A stretch of DNA of 64,000 nucleotides from DASTFP01 sp963744345 (GCA_963744345.1 CAVUTD010000019.1:1-64000), one strand, 5' to 3'; positions 1 to 9,112 are shown, counted from the stretch's first letter. Program-made: numbers and translations. Notes: generated by a model not told the origin, from the letters alone.

Positions 1-234
1 GTCCAAAATCAGTTCGTAATGCTCGAATCGGCGCGGTCGGCGGGCGGGTGTTATCTCAGCGTTGCCTGGTTCCGAAGTAGATTTGTCGGATTGGGTCTCC
101 TCTTCGAGGGCCTTGCGAAGCATGCACACCGGGCAGAATTCGACTGCTCCAGAAAACTCATTACCGCACCCCAGGCAGACGCGTCTGTTCTCCACTGCCG
201 GACCATGGTCGCGTTTCACGAGTGAGTCTTTCAC
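1..234 (-). CDS. Serine/threonine protein kinase, N-terminal part (runs off the left edge)
   Basis: The minus strand reads without a stop from a GTG at 234 to the window edge, giving 78 residues. A zinc ribbon with two CxxC pairs (CLGCGNEF... then CPVC) lies at about residues 20-37. An acidic linker follows, ending in RFEHYELILD. This arrangement is, from family knowledge, the typical start of large cytoplasmic or membrane Ser/Thr kinases of Chthoniobacterales, where the phrase just before the kinase domain is F.HYEL. The kinase domain itself would lie outside the window, so catalytic residues cannot be checked. A second GTG at 219 is an alternative start. It is divergent from the MFS remnant at 331. 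Identity as a kinase is inferred from the conserved N-terminus only. Confidence 0.68.
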   Translation of the reverse strand, partial: MKDSLVKRDHGPAVENRRVCLGCGNEFSGAVEFCPVCMLRKALEEETQSDKSTSEPGNAEITPARRPRRFEHYELILD

Positions 235-330
235 CAACAATATCCGGCAAAAGCCTGTTTAGGAATGAAATTCCTGAAACTCCGCCGCGTCGGCGCCTTT
301 GTAGGGGGATGAAGAGCAACATCTCCAATC

Positions 331-938
331 ATGACGACGAACTCCACTTGGGCGGCACTGCGAAACCCGGCATTCAGAAAACCTGGGGCGGCCGCGGTGA
401 TCTCCGGAACCTGTGTGGCCGCCCACGACAACGCAGCGACCTGGATGATGGGCGTTTTTACCGGCTCTCCGCTCCTTATTTCGCTCATGTCAACAGTGGC
501 ATCACTGCCTTTCTTTCTGTTCACACTGCCCGCCGGTGCAGTCGCCGACAGGGTCGATCGTGAGAAACTGGTCTGCACGATCAATGTTTGCATGGCCGCC
601 GCGGCCTCGACTCTCGCTGTGCTTGGTTGGGCGCATCTTCTCAATCCTTATCTCATCCCGGATGGCGTGGTTTCCCCGGGAGTCGGGTTTGCCATCAACG
701 CACCGGCCTGGACATCGATCGTGCGCCAAGTCATCTCCGACGCGGGTTGCCCTCAGCAGCGACCTTGGGCAGTTTACAGCTCAGCATCGCGGGAATTATC
801 GGTCCATTGTTAGGTGGTTTGTTGGACCCGTTCCTGGTGCGCAAAAGGAGAAGGTGTTTCGATTTTCCGGACGCGTGTTTGAGATGCCACCGCTCGTTCA
901 AGAAATTGGTGGCGCGGCGGTTTGACTGCGGGTCGTAA
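331..938 (+). pseudogene. MFS exporter (EntS/MFS_3 type), truncated and frameshifted, copy A
   Basis: The ATG at 331 opens an N-terminal half of a major facilitator protein: a cytoplasmic WAALRNPAFRK start, hydrophobic helices, and the loop AGAVADRVDREKL that matches MFS motif A. The transmembrane-rich frame is left near position 745 and continues in another frame as LPSAATLGSLQLSIAGIIGPLL before the similarity fades around 900. The C-terminal half of about 200 residues is absent. Family members of the transmembrane secretion effector group are around 400 residues, so this is a dead gene. Its 3' part (681-999) is repeated at 4199-4523. Confidence 0.8.
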
Positions 939-999
939 TTGGTCGCAGATGCTCCTTCGCATTGCTCTATTAAGGGAGCGATTCCGAGCAGCAGCCGTG
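681..999 (+). repeat. Direct repeat, copy A (MFS pseudogene fragment)
   Basis: About 320 bp that recur almost identically at 4199-4523 in the same orientation. The shared block begins in the codons for GVGFAINAPAW and ends at a common gagcgattccgagcag stretch. The two copies differ by small insertions or deletions and a few substitutions. Both include the non-functional downstream sequence, so the copying followed decay of the gene. Confidence 0.88.
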
Positions 1000-1427
1000 T
1001 AAATTGCAAGGGGTTTGGACGGAAGCGGTGACGGGCGTTTTGCGCGCCGGAGCGCTGGCGCGGTCAGGGGCGAGCGCAGTGCGGCGAAATGGAATAAATT
1101 GGAGGGGACGCTTGCGAGCTTGTACTGTTTGCGGGAATTTAAGGCAGTTGGAAAAAGAAGGGGAGCGCCCGTGAGTGACAGTTCGCTTTTTAAAGCCGTT
1201 CGCCGCGGTCGGCGATGGATTCTACTTCTCAGACTTGACTTTGGAGTTTGCCTCCGGGCAGAGTGTACTCGGAATGAATGCCAGAGGGCCTTTCTGCCCA
1301 TAAACGTTCGGATAACTCCGGATCTGGCATGATATCCGAAAATCACGGAATCACTTGTTAGGCGCTTAGGTAATGGTTGGACAATCTTAGTGACGCATCG
1401 GCCACAGGTACTCAGAGGAGCTATACG
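1000..1427 (+). other. Intergenic stretch with no gene recognised
   Basis: Open frames here on both strands show no recognisable protein family, no start site with a convincing ribosome binding site and no coherent hydrophobic or motif pattern. The last bases before 1428 carry the ribosome binding site agaggag of the DUF1330 gene. Confidence 0.5.
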
Positions 1428-1715
1428 ATGCCTGCTTATCTCATCGCGGATACACACATTACGGATCACGCCACTTACGACGAATACAAACGCCAAGTGG
1501 CGCCCCTCATTGCGAAGTTCGGTAGGCGGTTCCTTGTGCGTGGCCGCGCACACGAGGTGCTCGAGGGTACGTGGCAACCCGCGAGGTTGGTGGTGATCGA
1601 ATTTCCTGACATGGACGCGCTGAAATCCTGGTACAACTCTCCGAAATACGCGCCTTTACTGGCGCTGCGCCAGCCAGCAGCAACAGATCACCTCGTTGCG
1701 GTGCCTGGCGTGTAG
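1428..1715 (+). CDS. DUF1330 family protein (ferredoxin-like dimeric barrel)
   Basis: A 95-residue protein with the typical DUF1330 layout: MPAYLIADTHITD at the N-terminus, YDEYKRQVAPLIAKFGGR-like helix, the strand ARLVVIEFPDMDAL and the helix region WYNSPKYAPLLALR. Length equals the family norm. The ATG at 1428 is chosen over upstream in-frame codons because agaggag lies 8 bases before it. The family folds as a small ferredoxin-like alpha/beta barrel; biochemical roles are not established, although some relatives sit beside oxidoreductases. Here it precedes a nitronate monooxygenase remnant on the same strand by 160 bp. Confidence 0.85.
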   Translation: MPAYLIADTHITDHATYDEYKRQVAPLIAKFGRRFLVRGRAHEVLEGTWQPARLVVIEFPDMDALKSWYNSPKYAPLLALRQPAATDHLVAVPGV

Positions 1716-1875
1716 CCATGGCATGCGACGCGCCGACCCGGTCCCGTGTGATCGCGCCTAACTTTGCGTTCGAGACGGACGCGGTTCAGCGCTGCGCGCT
1801 TCACGGCGCCGCTCAACAATCGTTCGGCGGACGAGAGGGAGTGAACCGGAACCGGATCCGTTGCGCGGAGGCGAT

Positions 1876-2872
1876 ATGCTGAGAACATCGCTCTGTCATC
1901 GAGTCGGCATCGAGTACCCAATCTTTTCGGTCGGCATGGGCACTGCGGCGGGGCCAGAACTGACGGCCGCGGTCTCGAATGCGGGAGCCTGCGGTGTGCT
2001 CGGGTACTGCGCGTGTGCCGGCAAGGTTGCTGCGCGGGGAGATCCAGCGCGTGCGTGCGCTTACCGACAAGCCTTTCGGCGTGAATCGGATCCTCGATCA
2101 TCCCCAGGAAGGGCAGATCGAGGTCTGTTTTGACGAGACCGTCCCCATCCTCATTCTTTTCTGGGGCGATCCGACGCCCTACGTCAAGGACGCCCATCGC
2201 CGCGGCATCAAGATCTTCATCCAGGTCGGTTCCCTCGAGGAGGCGATGTCGGCGGCGGCTGCCGGCGTGGATGCCATCATCGCCCAGGGCCTTGAAGCCG
2301 GTGGACACGTGAAGAGCACGATCTCGCTTAGCACGCTCGTCCCCGCCGTGGTGAAGGCGGTGGCCCCCGTTCCCGTCATCGCCTCAGGCGGCATTGCAAC
2401 CGGCCGAGGGCTGGTTGCGGCGCTGAGCCTTGGTGCGGAGGCAATTTCCGTGGGGACTCGCTTCCTCGCCAGCGAGGAAGCATGCGTGCCTCAGGAGTAC
2501 AAAGAACGGGTTGTTAAAAGCAGGGCGGAGGATACGATCTACGGGCAGATCTTTGACATCGGCTGGGCCGTCCCTCATCGCGTCCTGCGCAACAAGCAGG
2601 TGATCGAATGGGAAGCCGTCGGCCGCCCACCCAGCGGCCAGCGTCCGGGCGAAGGCGAGATCATCGCCAAAATGCCGCGGGCGGGCGAGGTGGTGAACGT
2701 TCCACGGTATTCGGCGTTCCTGGCGACGCCGGGATTCGAAGGTGATCTCGACTATGCCGCACTCTATTGCGGCGAGTCATGCAGCCTGGTGCACGATATC
2801 AAACCAGCGGCCGCGATTGTGCGCGACCTTGTGCGGGAGGCAGAGGGCGTACTCACGCAGTTGCCGCGATGA
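1876..2872 (+). pseudogene. Nitronate monooxygenase (2-nitropropane dioxygenase family), frameshifted
   Basis: FMN-dependent TIM-barrel enzyme that oxidises alkyl nitronates. The N-terminus (LCHRVGIEYPIFSVGMG, residues 5-21) starts at an ATG at 1876 preceded by cggaggcg. After AGACGVLGY the frame is lost near 2005-2030 and the rest continues one frame over from EIQRVRALTDKPFGVN. The remainder is well conserved: DAIIAQGLEAGGH (FMN-phosphate and active-site His region) and PVIASGGIATGRGL with GTRFLASEEA, the flavin phosphate-binding segment. Combined length of about 330 residues is normal. A single-base sequencing error would restore the gene; otherwise it is recently dead. Confidence 0.82.
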
Positions 2873-3077
2873 TAGCGGACGGGTCTGGGACTAGAGCGGC
2901 TTTGCTTCCGGCCGCCGAACCACGCAGTGGAGCGGACCCGCCGGCTCGCATCGCTCGCCGCGGCGCCGTTTTTAACTCAGCAGGCTTTGAACTAAAGTAG
3001 GAAATCCTCGGGGAGTTAAACTTGCCACAACCTCACTCGGGCCGCTCGCACCAGTGCTAATAGAATCCCACCCTCCG

Positions 3078-3188
3078 CGTGACTATGACCAGCATTTGCA
3101 AAGTCTCCCCGCCGTAGCACTGGTTCAAAGTGGGCGGACGATAAGCGAGGTAGCTCGTGATCTGGGCGTCTCCCAGTGGTCGCTGAAC
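3078..3188 (+). mobile_element. IS3-type transposase OrfA remnant (helix-turn-helix)
   Basis: About 37 residues match the start of IS3-group OrfA proteins: a YDQ.. lead-in, then VALVQSGRTISEVARDLGVS and a final SLNR. This is the helix-turn-helix that binds the element ends. Similarity stops abruptly after the SLNR and nothing of OrfB is seen downstream. No inverted repeats could be assigned. It lies 190 bp upstream of the RraA-like gene. Confidence 0.72.
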
Positions 3189-3379
3189 CGCAATGGCTTT
3201 AATGTATCATTTCCGCGAGCTGATAATTCTGGGTATAACCAAAGCAGGTCGAAAGCGTCAGCTCTTGCTGGAAAGAACATCTCGACCGTGCCTCGGCCAA
3301 GCATCCGTTTGAGCGCTATGATTCTAGAATATGTTCTGCAGGCAGAGGAGTGGCCGGAGCCAGACGCAAGGAGAGTCCC

Positions 3380-4078
3380 ATGATCAATGAGATCATCGAC
3401 AGGCTACCCGCGGAAATTGTGCAGGGTTATAGGAACCTGCTCCGTCATGACTCAATCACGTGTGCGATTTCGGACTGTATGGGCCGTTTCAATGCGATGA
3501 CCTCCGACATGAAGCCACTGTTTGAGGGAACGAGGCTCGTCGGTACTGCAATAACCGTAAGGACTCTGGCCTCCGATCTAGCTGCGGCCTTCAAGGCTAT
3601 CGACATCTGCAAACCTGGCGACGTTATCGTTATCGACTCTCACGAATCGATCAATACGGCTTTCTGGGGAGAGAACATGACTATGTCGGCCCTCAATCGA
3701 GGGGTTATCGCAGCTGTAATCGATGGGGCCTGTCGTGACGTGGAAGAGATTAGAAAAATTAGATTTCCAGTGATCTGCAAAGGGGTCGTTCCGAACGTGG
3801 GTTCGATCTCCGGTTATGGCGACGTCAACGTCCCGATCCAGTGCGGCGGGGTGGCGGTGTCGCCCGGAGACGTGGTAGTTGTCGACGGCAACGGAGTAGT
3901 TGTCGTACCAATGGCACAGGCCGCCGTGATTCTGGAGCAGGCCGAACGCCTACTGGCGACGGAGCATCTTCTTCAAGAGAAGATTAAGGCGGGTGCAACG
4001 ATCGGCGAATTAATAAATGTGGATGAAGTGTTCAGGAACACGTTCTCATACCAGAACAGAGCGGTCGAACATGACTAA
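3380..4078 (+). CDS. RraA-like / HMG-CHA aldolase family protein
   Basis: A 232-residue protein of the RraA-like superfamily, which includes 4-hydroxy-4-methyl-2-oxoglutarate and oxaloacetate-type aldolases and the RNase E regulator RraA. Visible motifs are ITCAISDCMGRFNAM near the N-terminus, the segment KPGDVIVID, the metal-site motif GACRDVEE (the conserved G...RD..E pattern of the aldolases) and the C-terminal VSPGDVVVVDGNGVVVVP. An aldolase or hydrolase acting on a small keto acid is more likely than RNase regulation, but the substrate is unknown. Start at ATG 3380 with aaggagag five bases upstream. A truncated paralogue lies at 14149-14418. Confidence 0.85.
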   Translation: MINEIIDRLPAEIVQGYRNLLRHDSITCAISDCMGRFNAMTSDMKPLFEGTRLVGTAITVRTLASDLAAAFKAIDICKPGDVIVIDSHESINTAFWGENMTMSALNRGVIAAVIDGACRDVEEIRKIRFPVICKGVVPNVGSISGYGDVNVPIQCGGVAVSPGDVVVVDGNGVVVVPMAQAAVILEQAERLLATEHLLQEKIKAGATIGELINVDEVFRNTFSYQNRAVEHD

Positions 4079-4198
4079 GCAGGTTACTAGGGTCTCCCAT
4101 AGATCGCTTCTTAAATAGAGGTCATCGCAGAATCTGTTCCGCTTTCCCTGAAACTGCGTCATTATCATCGTATGGCTCAGCTTCGTGTTTTTCATCGA

Positions 4199-4523
4199 AG
4201 TCGGGTTTGCCATCAACGCACCGGCCTGGACATCGATCGTGCGGCCAAGTCATCTCCGACGCGGAGTTGCCCTCAGCAGCGACCTTGGGCAGTTTACAGC
4301 TCAGCATCGCGGGAATTATCGGTCCATTGTTGGTAGTTTGTTGGACCCGTTCCTGGAGCGCAAAAGGAGAAGGTGTTTCGATTTTCCGGACGCGTGTTTG
4401 AGATGCCACCGCTCGTTCAAGAAATTGGTGGCTGCTCTCGACGGCGATTTGACTGCGGGTCGTAATTGGTCGCAGATGCTCCATCGAAGTGATCTATTAA
4501 GGGAGCGATTCCGAGCAGCCGTG
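4199..4523 (+). pseudogene. MFS exporter fragment, copy B of the direct repeat
   Basis: Near-identical second copy of 681-999. It encodes the fragment GFAINAPAWTSIV and, one frame away, LPSAATLGSLQLSIAGIIGPLL, without any N-terminal half, start codon context or C-terminus. Compared with copy A it has single-base insertions near 4244 and 4262, a shorter glycine stretch near 4330 and a 12-base difference near 4435. It carries no possible function of its own. It lies between the RraA-like gene and the lipocalin-like gene. Confidence 0.85.
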
Positions 4524-4789
4524 CGCTAGACTTCGGAGACGTCTTCATGTTCGCTTCGACTGAAATCGTGCAAAAGTCCGTTTGCTAGGCGGGTGCTCGT
4601 AATGCCATACTGATTTTCTCCAGGACGGGTTTATTCGGCGTCACTCCATGACCGTGACGAGAGACGGACTTCTCAGCGGTTAAGGAGTCTCGCCGATTAC
4701 ATTCAGCCTGAAGGTCCGTTCGACTTCAGCTTCTCGCGCGAGGGTCTGCGCGAACATTCCCGCCCTCGCTCAATACCGGAAGAAAAACA

Positions 4790-5272
4790 ATGAAGGCCAC
4801 CGATGTTACACAACACTCCCTAGACGTTCCAAAGGCCGCATTAGCCGCCGTGAACCCGATCCTCGGTACCTGGAAATTGCAGTCATTGATCTTTGAGGCG
4901 ATTGCGACTGGCCAGCGTTCCAGCCCGTTTGGCGACCATCCAGATGGCTACCTCAGTTACTCTCCGGATGGTCGTATGTATGCGATCGGTGTTGCGGAAG
5001 ACCGTCCAAAACCGCGCGACATAGTTCCAACGGACGAGGAGAAAGTAAAACTCCAAGGGAGCATGTTCGCCTATGCAGGAACGTATACGGCAGACGGTGA
5101 GAAGGTAGTCCATCATGTAGATATTTCCTGGAATCAATCCTGGACCGGAACGGACCTAGTCCGGTTTTATAAGCTGGATGGTAATACTCTGACCATTACG
5201 ACCGCTCGCGCTCAAAGCGCGATCGATGGGGAAGAAGGTGAGTTCATTCTAGTGTGGAAAAAAGTAGAATAG
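4790..5272 (+). CDS. Lipocalin-like domain protein
   Basis: A 160-residue protein consisting of a single lipocalin-like barrel (Lipocalin_5 type): ILGTWKLQS near residue 24, the YLSYSPDGRMYAIG hairpin near 52, FAYAGTYTADGEKVVHHVD in the middle and LVWKKVE at the end. There is no signal peptide, so it is probably cytoplasmic. Relatives are often encoded beside catabolic or signalling genes and have no established reaction. The ATG at 4790 overlaps, as ATGA, the end of a short open frame whose product is not recognised. It is followed after 186 bp by two dehydrogenase genes. Confidence 0.82.
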   Translation: MKATDVTQHSLDVPKAALAAVNPILGTWKLQSLIFEAIATGQRSSPFGDHPDGYLSYSPDGRMYAIGVAEDRPKPRDIVPTDEEKVKLQGSMFAYAGTYTADGEKVVHHVDISWNQSWTGTDLVRFYKLDGNTLTITTARAQSAIDGEEGEFILVWKKVE

Positions 5273-5458
5273 GAAACCTAAAACCATACCAGTCTAGGCA
5301 GCAACCCTCGCCCAACTCGTACGCGACGACGCTAAGCTCGCCATAATCTTCGCGGACGGCGAGGCACGACAACTTGCGCCTGCGGCGGAGAGTCGCGTTG
5401 TAAAATTAGGTCACTGGAGCAGCGCGGTGGGAAAAAAAGCTAAATCAGTTAATCAATT

Positions 5459-6442
5459 ATGGACTCGAATACTGAAATTAGTCGTGTTGCGATTGTGGGT
5501 ACAGGTCTGATCGGCTCCAGTTGGGCCGCCTGTTTTCTAGCTCACGGTCTGGATGTCGTGGCTACCGATCCAGCACCAGGCGCGGAAGACAAAGTGCGCC
5601 AATGCGTCGAGGCGGCGTGGGCCGCGCTGACAAAGATCGGACTGGCACCGGGAGCGTCGACCTCGCGTCTGCGATTCGAATCTAATCTCAAAGAAGCCCT
5701 TGCGGGCGCGGACATGGTGCAGGAAAACGCCCCAGAACTCGAGCCCCTAAAGATCAAACTATTCGCGGACATGGATTCGATCCTTCCACCGCCTGCCATC
5801 CTCGTGTCGAGTACTTCCGGTATTCCTATGAGCCAGATTCAATCCGAGTGCCAGCACCCGGAGCGTTGCGTGACCGGACATCCCTTCAATCCGCCGCACC
5901 TGATTCCGCTGGTCGAAGTGGTCGGAGGAGCAAAGACGTCTGCGGAGACTATCGACCGCGCAATGCGTTTCTACACCGCCATGGGAAAGCGGGCGTTGCA
6001 TATTCGCAAGGAGGTAATGGGACACGTGGCAAACCGGCTTTCGGCAGCGCTCTACCGGGAAGTAGCCTATCTGATCGATCAGGATGTGATCAGCGTCGCG
6101 GACGCTGATGCCGCAGTGTGCATGGGGCCGGGTCTGCGCTGGGCTCTGATGGGACCGAACCTAATTTATCACTTGGGGGGCGGACCAGGCGGTATTCGTC
6201 ACTTCTTTGAGCATTTCACAGGCCCGATGACGGCGTGTTGGGCCAATCTCGGCTCTCCCAACCTGGGTCCCGAACTGCAGAAAAGAATTGTGGACGGCGT
6301 GCTGGAGGAGGTTCATGGCCGCTCGTTCGAAGAGCTATCGCAGGAGCGTGACTATTTGATCATGGGACTGCTGGAATTGCTCTCGCATCGCGCCAAGGCG
6401 GAACCGGTGGCAGCGTCCGGACATACGGCTGATGACTCGTAG
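5459..6442 (+). CDS. 3-hydroxyacyl-CoA dehydrogenase family oxidoreductase (lambda-crystallin / carnitine dehydrogenase-like)
   Basis: A 327-residue NAD-dependent dehydrogenase. The Rossmann motif GTGLIGSSWA is at residues 14-23, followed by the acid that selects NAD (DPAPGAE). The signatures STSGIPMSQI and GHPFNPPHLIPLVEVV are the catalytic serine and histidine regions typical of L-carnitine dehydrogenase and L-gulonate 3-dehydrogenase (lambda-crystallin) rather than of large fatty-acid oxidation enzymes. A C-terminal helical domain follows GHVANRLSAALYREV. Substrate is therefore probably a free hydroxy acid, but this is inference. A second, different member of the family follows 71 bp downstream, which suggests a shared pathway. 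Confidence 0.87.
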   Translation: MDSNTEISRVAIVGTGLIGSSWAACFLAHGLDVVATDPAPGAEDKVRQCVEAAWAALTKIGLAPGASTSRLRFESNLKEALAGADMVQENAPELEPLKIKLFADMDSILPPPAILVSSTSGIPMSQIQSECQHPERCVTGHPFNPPHLIPLVEVVGGAKTSAETIDRAMRFYTAMGKRALHIRKEVMGHVANRLSAALYREVAYLIDQDVISVADADAAVCMGPGLRWALMGPNLIYHLGGGPGGIRHFFEHFTGPMTACWANLGSPNLGPELQKRIVDGVLEEVHGRSFEELSQERDYLIMGLLELLSHRAKAEPVAASGHTADDS

Positions 6443-6513
6443 TCGATGTCCTATCTCACCGGTGACAGGGATTAAGCCTGAATACTTAAAATGCGTGCAG
6501 CCAACGAGGAGTT

Positions 6514-7404
6514 ATGGCCCTAAAACACGACAACTTAGCATTTAGTCCTACGACACGTCCAACAGCAGTCATAGGAAGCGGTACGCTCGGTTCACGCATC
6601 GCGCTCATGCTGGCGAGCAGTGGCGGCGAGGTTCGCCTTTATGATCCGAATGCCGATCAGTTGGCCGTCGCCCGACGCTACGTCGAAGCAGAACTGCCTC
6701 GGGTCGTCGCGGGGCGGTCCGGAGCTCTTTCAGGTCGTTTGATTCCCTCGAAGACCGTCCAAGCCGCCGTTGCTGACACTTGGATGGTTGTGGAAGCGAT
6801 ACCAGAGCGGCTGGATCTCAAGAGAAAGATGTTTGGCGATCTGGATCGTCTAGCGCCAGAAGATGCGATCCTTGCCAGCAATTCGTCGTCCTATCCAACG
6901 AGCCAGTTCATCGACGCCGTCTCGCGCCCTGGCCGAGTAGTCAACACCCACTACTACAGGCCGCCTGAGCTGAATGTCGTCGAGGTGATGTCCTGTGGGA
7001 AGACGACCGACGAGGTGATCGCCCGCTTGTTCGAACGGCTGCCGGCTTACGGATTGCTGCCCATTCACGTCCTTAAGGAAAGCGTGGGATTTATCTATAA
7101 CCGGATATGGGCAGCGATAAAGCGCGAGTCTCTGGCCGTGGTGGCCGAGGGCGTTTCAACGCCTCAGGTCGTCGATCGACTTTTTCAAAGCGTCCTCGGT
7201 TCGCATGACGGACCGTTCCGAATGATGGACAAAGTCGGCCTCGATGTAGTGCTGGACATTGAAGAGCATTACGCAGCCATCCGTCCAGGCATTCCCGCTG
7301 AACCGCGCCAGTTGCTCAAGCGGTATATCGAGCAGGGCCGTTTGGGGATAAAGAGCGGTAAAGGATTCTATTCCGACTATGAGGAAAAGGCGCCGACCCG
7401 ATGA
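6514..7404 (+). CDS. 3-hydroxyacyl-CoA dehydrogenase family oxidoreductase, second gene
   Basis: A 296-residue NAD-binding dehydrogenase with GSGTLGSRIA at residues 22-31 and the acidic residue of VRLYDPNAD. NSSSYPTSQF replaces the usual STSG phrase, and NTHYYRPPELNVVEV stands where GHPFNPPHLIPLVEV is found in the upstream enzyme, so the active-site loop is different. The C-terminal domain includes VGFIYNRIWAAIKRES and ends in the family signature GIKSGKGFYSDY. It is the last plus-strand gene before the convergent liv operon. The pair may oxidise successive hydroxy acids; no substrate can be read from the sequence. Confidence 0.85.
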   Translation: MALKHDNLAFSPTTRPTAVIGSGTLGSRIALMLASSGGEVRLYDPNADQLAVARRYVEAELPRVVAGRSGALSGRLIPSKTVQAAVADTWMVVEAIPERLDLKRKMFGDLDRLAPEDAILASNSSSYPTSQFIDAVSRPGRVVNTHYYRPPELNVVEVMSCGKTTDEVIARLFERLPAYGLLPIHVLKESVGFIYNRIWAAIKRESLAVVAEGVSTPQVVDRLFQSVLGSHDGPFRMMDKVGLDVVLDIEEHYAAIRPGIPAEPRQLLKRYIEQGRLGIKSGKGFYSDYEEKAPTR

Positions 7405-7664
7405 ACGCGATGGATGGCACTAATCGAAGGTCTCGAGGGGTCGGGAAAGCCGCTTTGATTCATATTCTACCTCAAGATGAGCGGTCCATCGGCTTCGCAC
7501 GTCACTGATGGTATCGGAAGCCCGTCGCAGCTTTGACCAATCCGACGCGATCAAGTTAGCGCGTTCCCTAAACTCTTCGCGACACGCTTCAGCATGTTCT
7601 GTCTTTCTCCTCAAGGGCTTTGATTACCCAATCCGGAGCGGTTTCAGGGGTTCCGCGCATGCTA

Positions 7665-8360
7665 TCAAACTTCGAGCCATTCGCGGCGCACCGCCTGATT
7701 GGCCTTGAGTTCGGCAGGTGTGCCCTCGAATACGATCCGTCCGTGGCCCATCACATAGACGCGGTGCGATATCCGCATGGCGATCGACAGCTTCTGTTCG
7801 ACCAACAGGATCGCGACGCCGCGCCGGGCAATATCGGCGATCAGGTCGCCGATCTGCTGAACAATGATCGGCGCCAGCCCTTCGGTGGGCTCGTCGATCA
7901 TGACGAGTTCGGGGTCGCCCATCAGCGTGCGGCAAATTGTCAGCATCTGCTGCTCGCCGCTCGACAACACACCAGCAGCGGTATCGGCACGCGCGGCGAG
8001 GTTTGGAAACATCTGCAGCATGTCCTCGAGGCGCCATTTCCCCGGACGCCTGGTATCCTTGATGCCAAGGATCAGGTTTTGCCGCACCGTCAGGGCCGGA
8101 AAGATATCCCGGTTTTCGGGAACGTAACCAAGCCCCAAATGCGCGATCCGATAGCTTGGCAGTCCGGCAATATTATGGCCCTTGAACCTTATCGAGCCCT
8201 GCGGCGGCACCTCTCCCATGATGGCTTTGACAGTCGTGGAGCGTCCGACACCGTTGCGTCCCAACAGGCTGGCGACTTCACCAGCGTCGATATACATATT
8301 GACGCCCTGCAGTATATGGCTCTTGCCATAGTAGGCATGCAGATCCTGGACCTCCAGCAT
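7665..8360 (-). CDS. livF: LivF-type ATP-binding protein, branched-chain amino acid / amide ABC transporter
   Basis: A 231-residue ATPase of the HAAT family. The LHAYYGKSHILQGV start is typical of LivF. The Walker A region reads GRNGVGRST, with Arg in place of the usual Lys. The signature LSSGEQQM, Walker B LVMIDEP and the switch-region VEQKL are normal. It is the last of five genes transcribed livK-livH-livM-livG-livF. The ATG at 8360 overlaps the livG stop by one base (TGATG); an in-frame GTG one codon earlier is possible. It acts at the inner face of the membrane with LivG to power uptake. Confidence 0.93.
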   Translation of the reverse strand: MLEVQDLHAYYGKSHILQGVNMYIDAGEVASLLGRNGVGRSTTVKAIMGEVPPQGSIRFKGHNIAGLPSYRIAHLGLGYVPENRDIFPALTVRQNLILGIKDTRRPGKWRLEDMLQMFPNLAARADTAAGVLSSGEQQMLTICRTLMGDPELVMIDEPTEGLAPIIVQQIGDLIADIARRGVAILLVEQKLSIAMRISHRVYVMGHGRIVFEGTPAELKANQAVRREWLEV

Positions 8361-9112
8361 CACGCTGCCTCCTCGCCGAGATAGGCTTCCTTGACCTTCG
8401 GATTGCCGCGGATCTCCTCGGGCGTTCCGGAAGCGATGATCTGGCCGTACACCAGCACCGAAATACGATCGGCCAATCCGAACACCACGCTCATATCGTG
8501 CTCGATGATCAGAAGCGTGCGGCCCTCGGTCAGGCGTCGGATCAGCGCGACCGCGCGCTCGGTTTCGGTGTGGCTCATTCCCGCGGTCGGCTCGTCAAGC
8601 AGAATAACATCCGCACCGCCTGCGATCGTGATGCCGATCTCGAGCGTACGCTGTTCGGCATAGGCGAGAAGCCCGGCTGGCACATCGTGCCGGGAGATCA
8701 GGTTGATGTCCTGAAGAATCTGCGAGGTCCGCTCGCGCACTTCCGGCAGATTGTCGATGTTCTTCCAGAACGCATAACGGTGGCCGGTCGCCCAAAGAAG
8801 GGCGCAGCGAATATTTTCCCACACGCTCATGTTTGCAAAGACGTTGGAGACTTGAAAGCTACGAGACAGACCGCGGCGATTGATCTGATAAGGCGGCAGA
8901 CCTGAGACAATCTCGTCCTTCAAAAGAATGCTGCCGACCGTCGGAATGATGTATCCGCTGATCAGATTGAACAGGGTCGATTTGCCCGCGCCATTCGGTC
9001 CAATCAAGGCGTGGCGCTCGCCCTTGACGACGGTCAGATTGACGTCGCGGATCACCGAAGTATTGCCGAAGCTCTTCTGCACCCCGCGTAACTCAACTGC
9101 AGGCGACGTCAT
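8360..9112 (-). CDS. livG: LivG-type ATP-binding protein
   Basis: A 250-residue ATPase with Walker A GPNGAGKST at about residues 40-48, the GLSRSFQ Q-loop region, the LivG-type signature LLAYAEQRTLEI and Walker B VILLDEPTAGMS. The C-terminal VKEAYLGEE is characteristic of LivG. The start is the ATG at 9112, which overlaps the stop of livM as ATGA. The frame stays open upstream for about 226 codons but that part lies wholly inside livM and has no family similarity. It pairs with LivF as the nucleotide-binding heterodimer. Confidence 0.94.
   Translation of the reverse strand: MTSPAVELRGVQKSFGNTSVIRDVNLTVVKGERHALIGPNGAGKSTLFNLISGYIIPTVGSILLKDEIVSGLPPYQINRRGLSRSFQVSNVFANMSVWENIRCALLWATGHRYAFWKNIDNLPEVRERTSQILQDINLISRHDVPAGLLAYAEQRTLEIGITIAGGADVILLDEPTAGMSHTETERAVALIRRLTEGRTLLIIEHDMSVVFGLADRISVLVYGQIIASGTPEEIRGNPKVKEAYLGEEAA

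Noticed and set aside
810..1577. Open frame of 255 codons on the minus strand across the MFS repeat and the following gap
   Set aside because: It runs antisense through a pseudogene fragment and through the DUF1330 gene, shows no family similarity and low-complexity basic composition.
7620..8384. Open frame of 254 codons on the plus strand
   Set aside because: Complete antisense shadow of livF.
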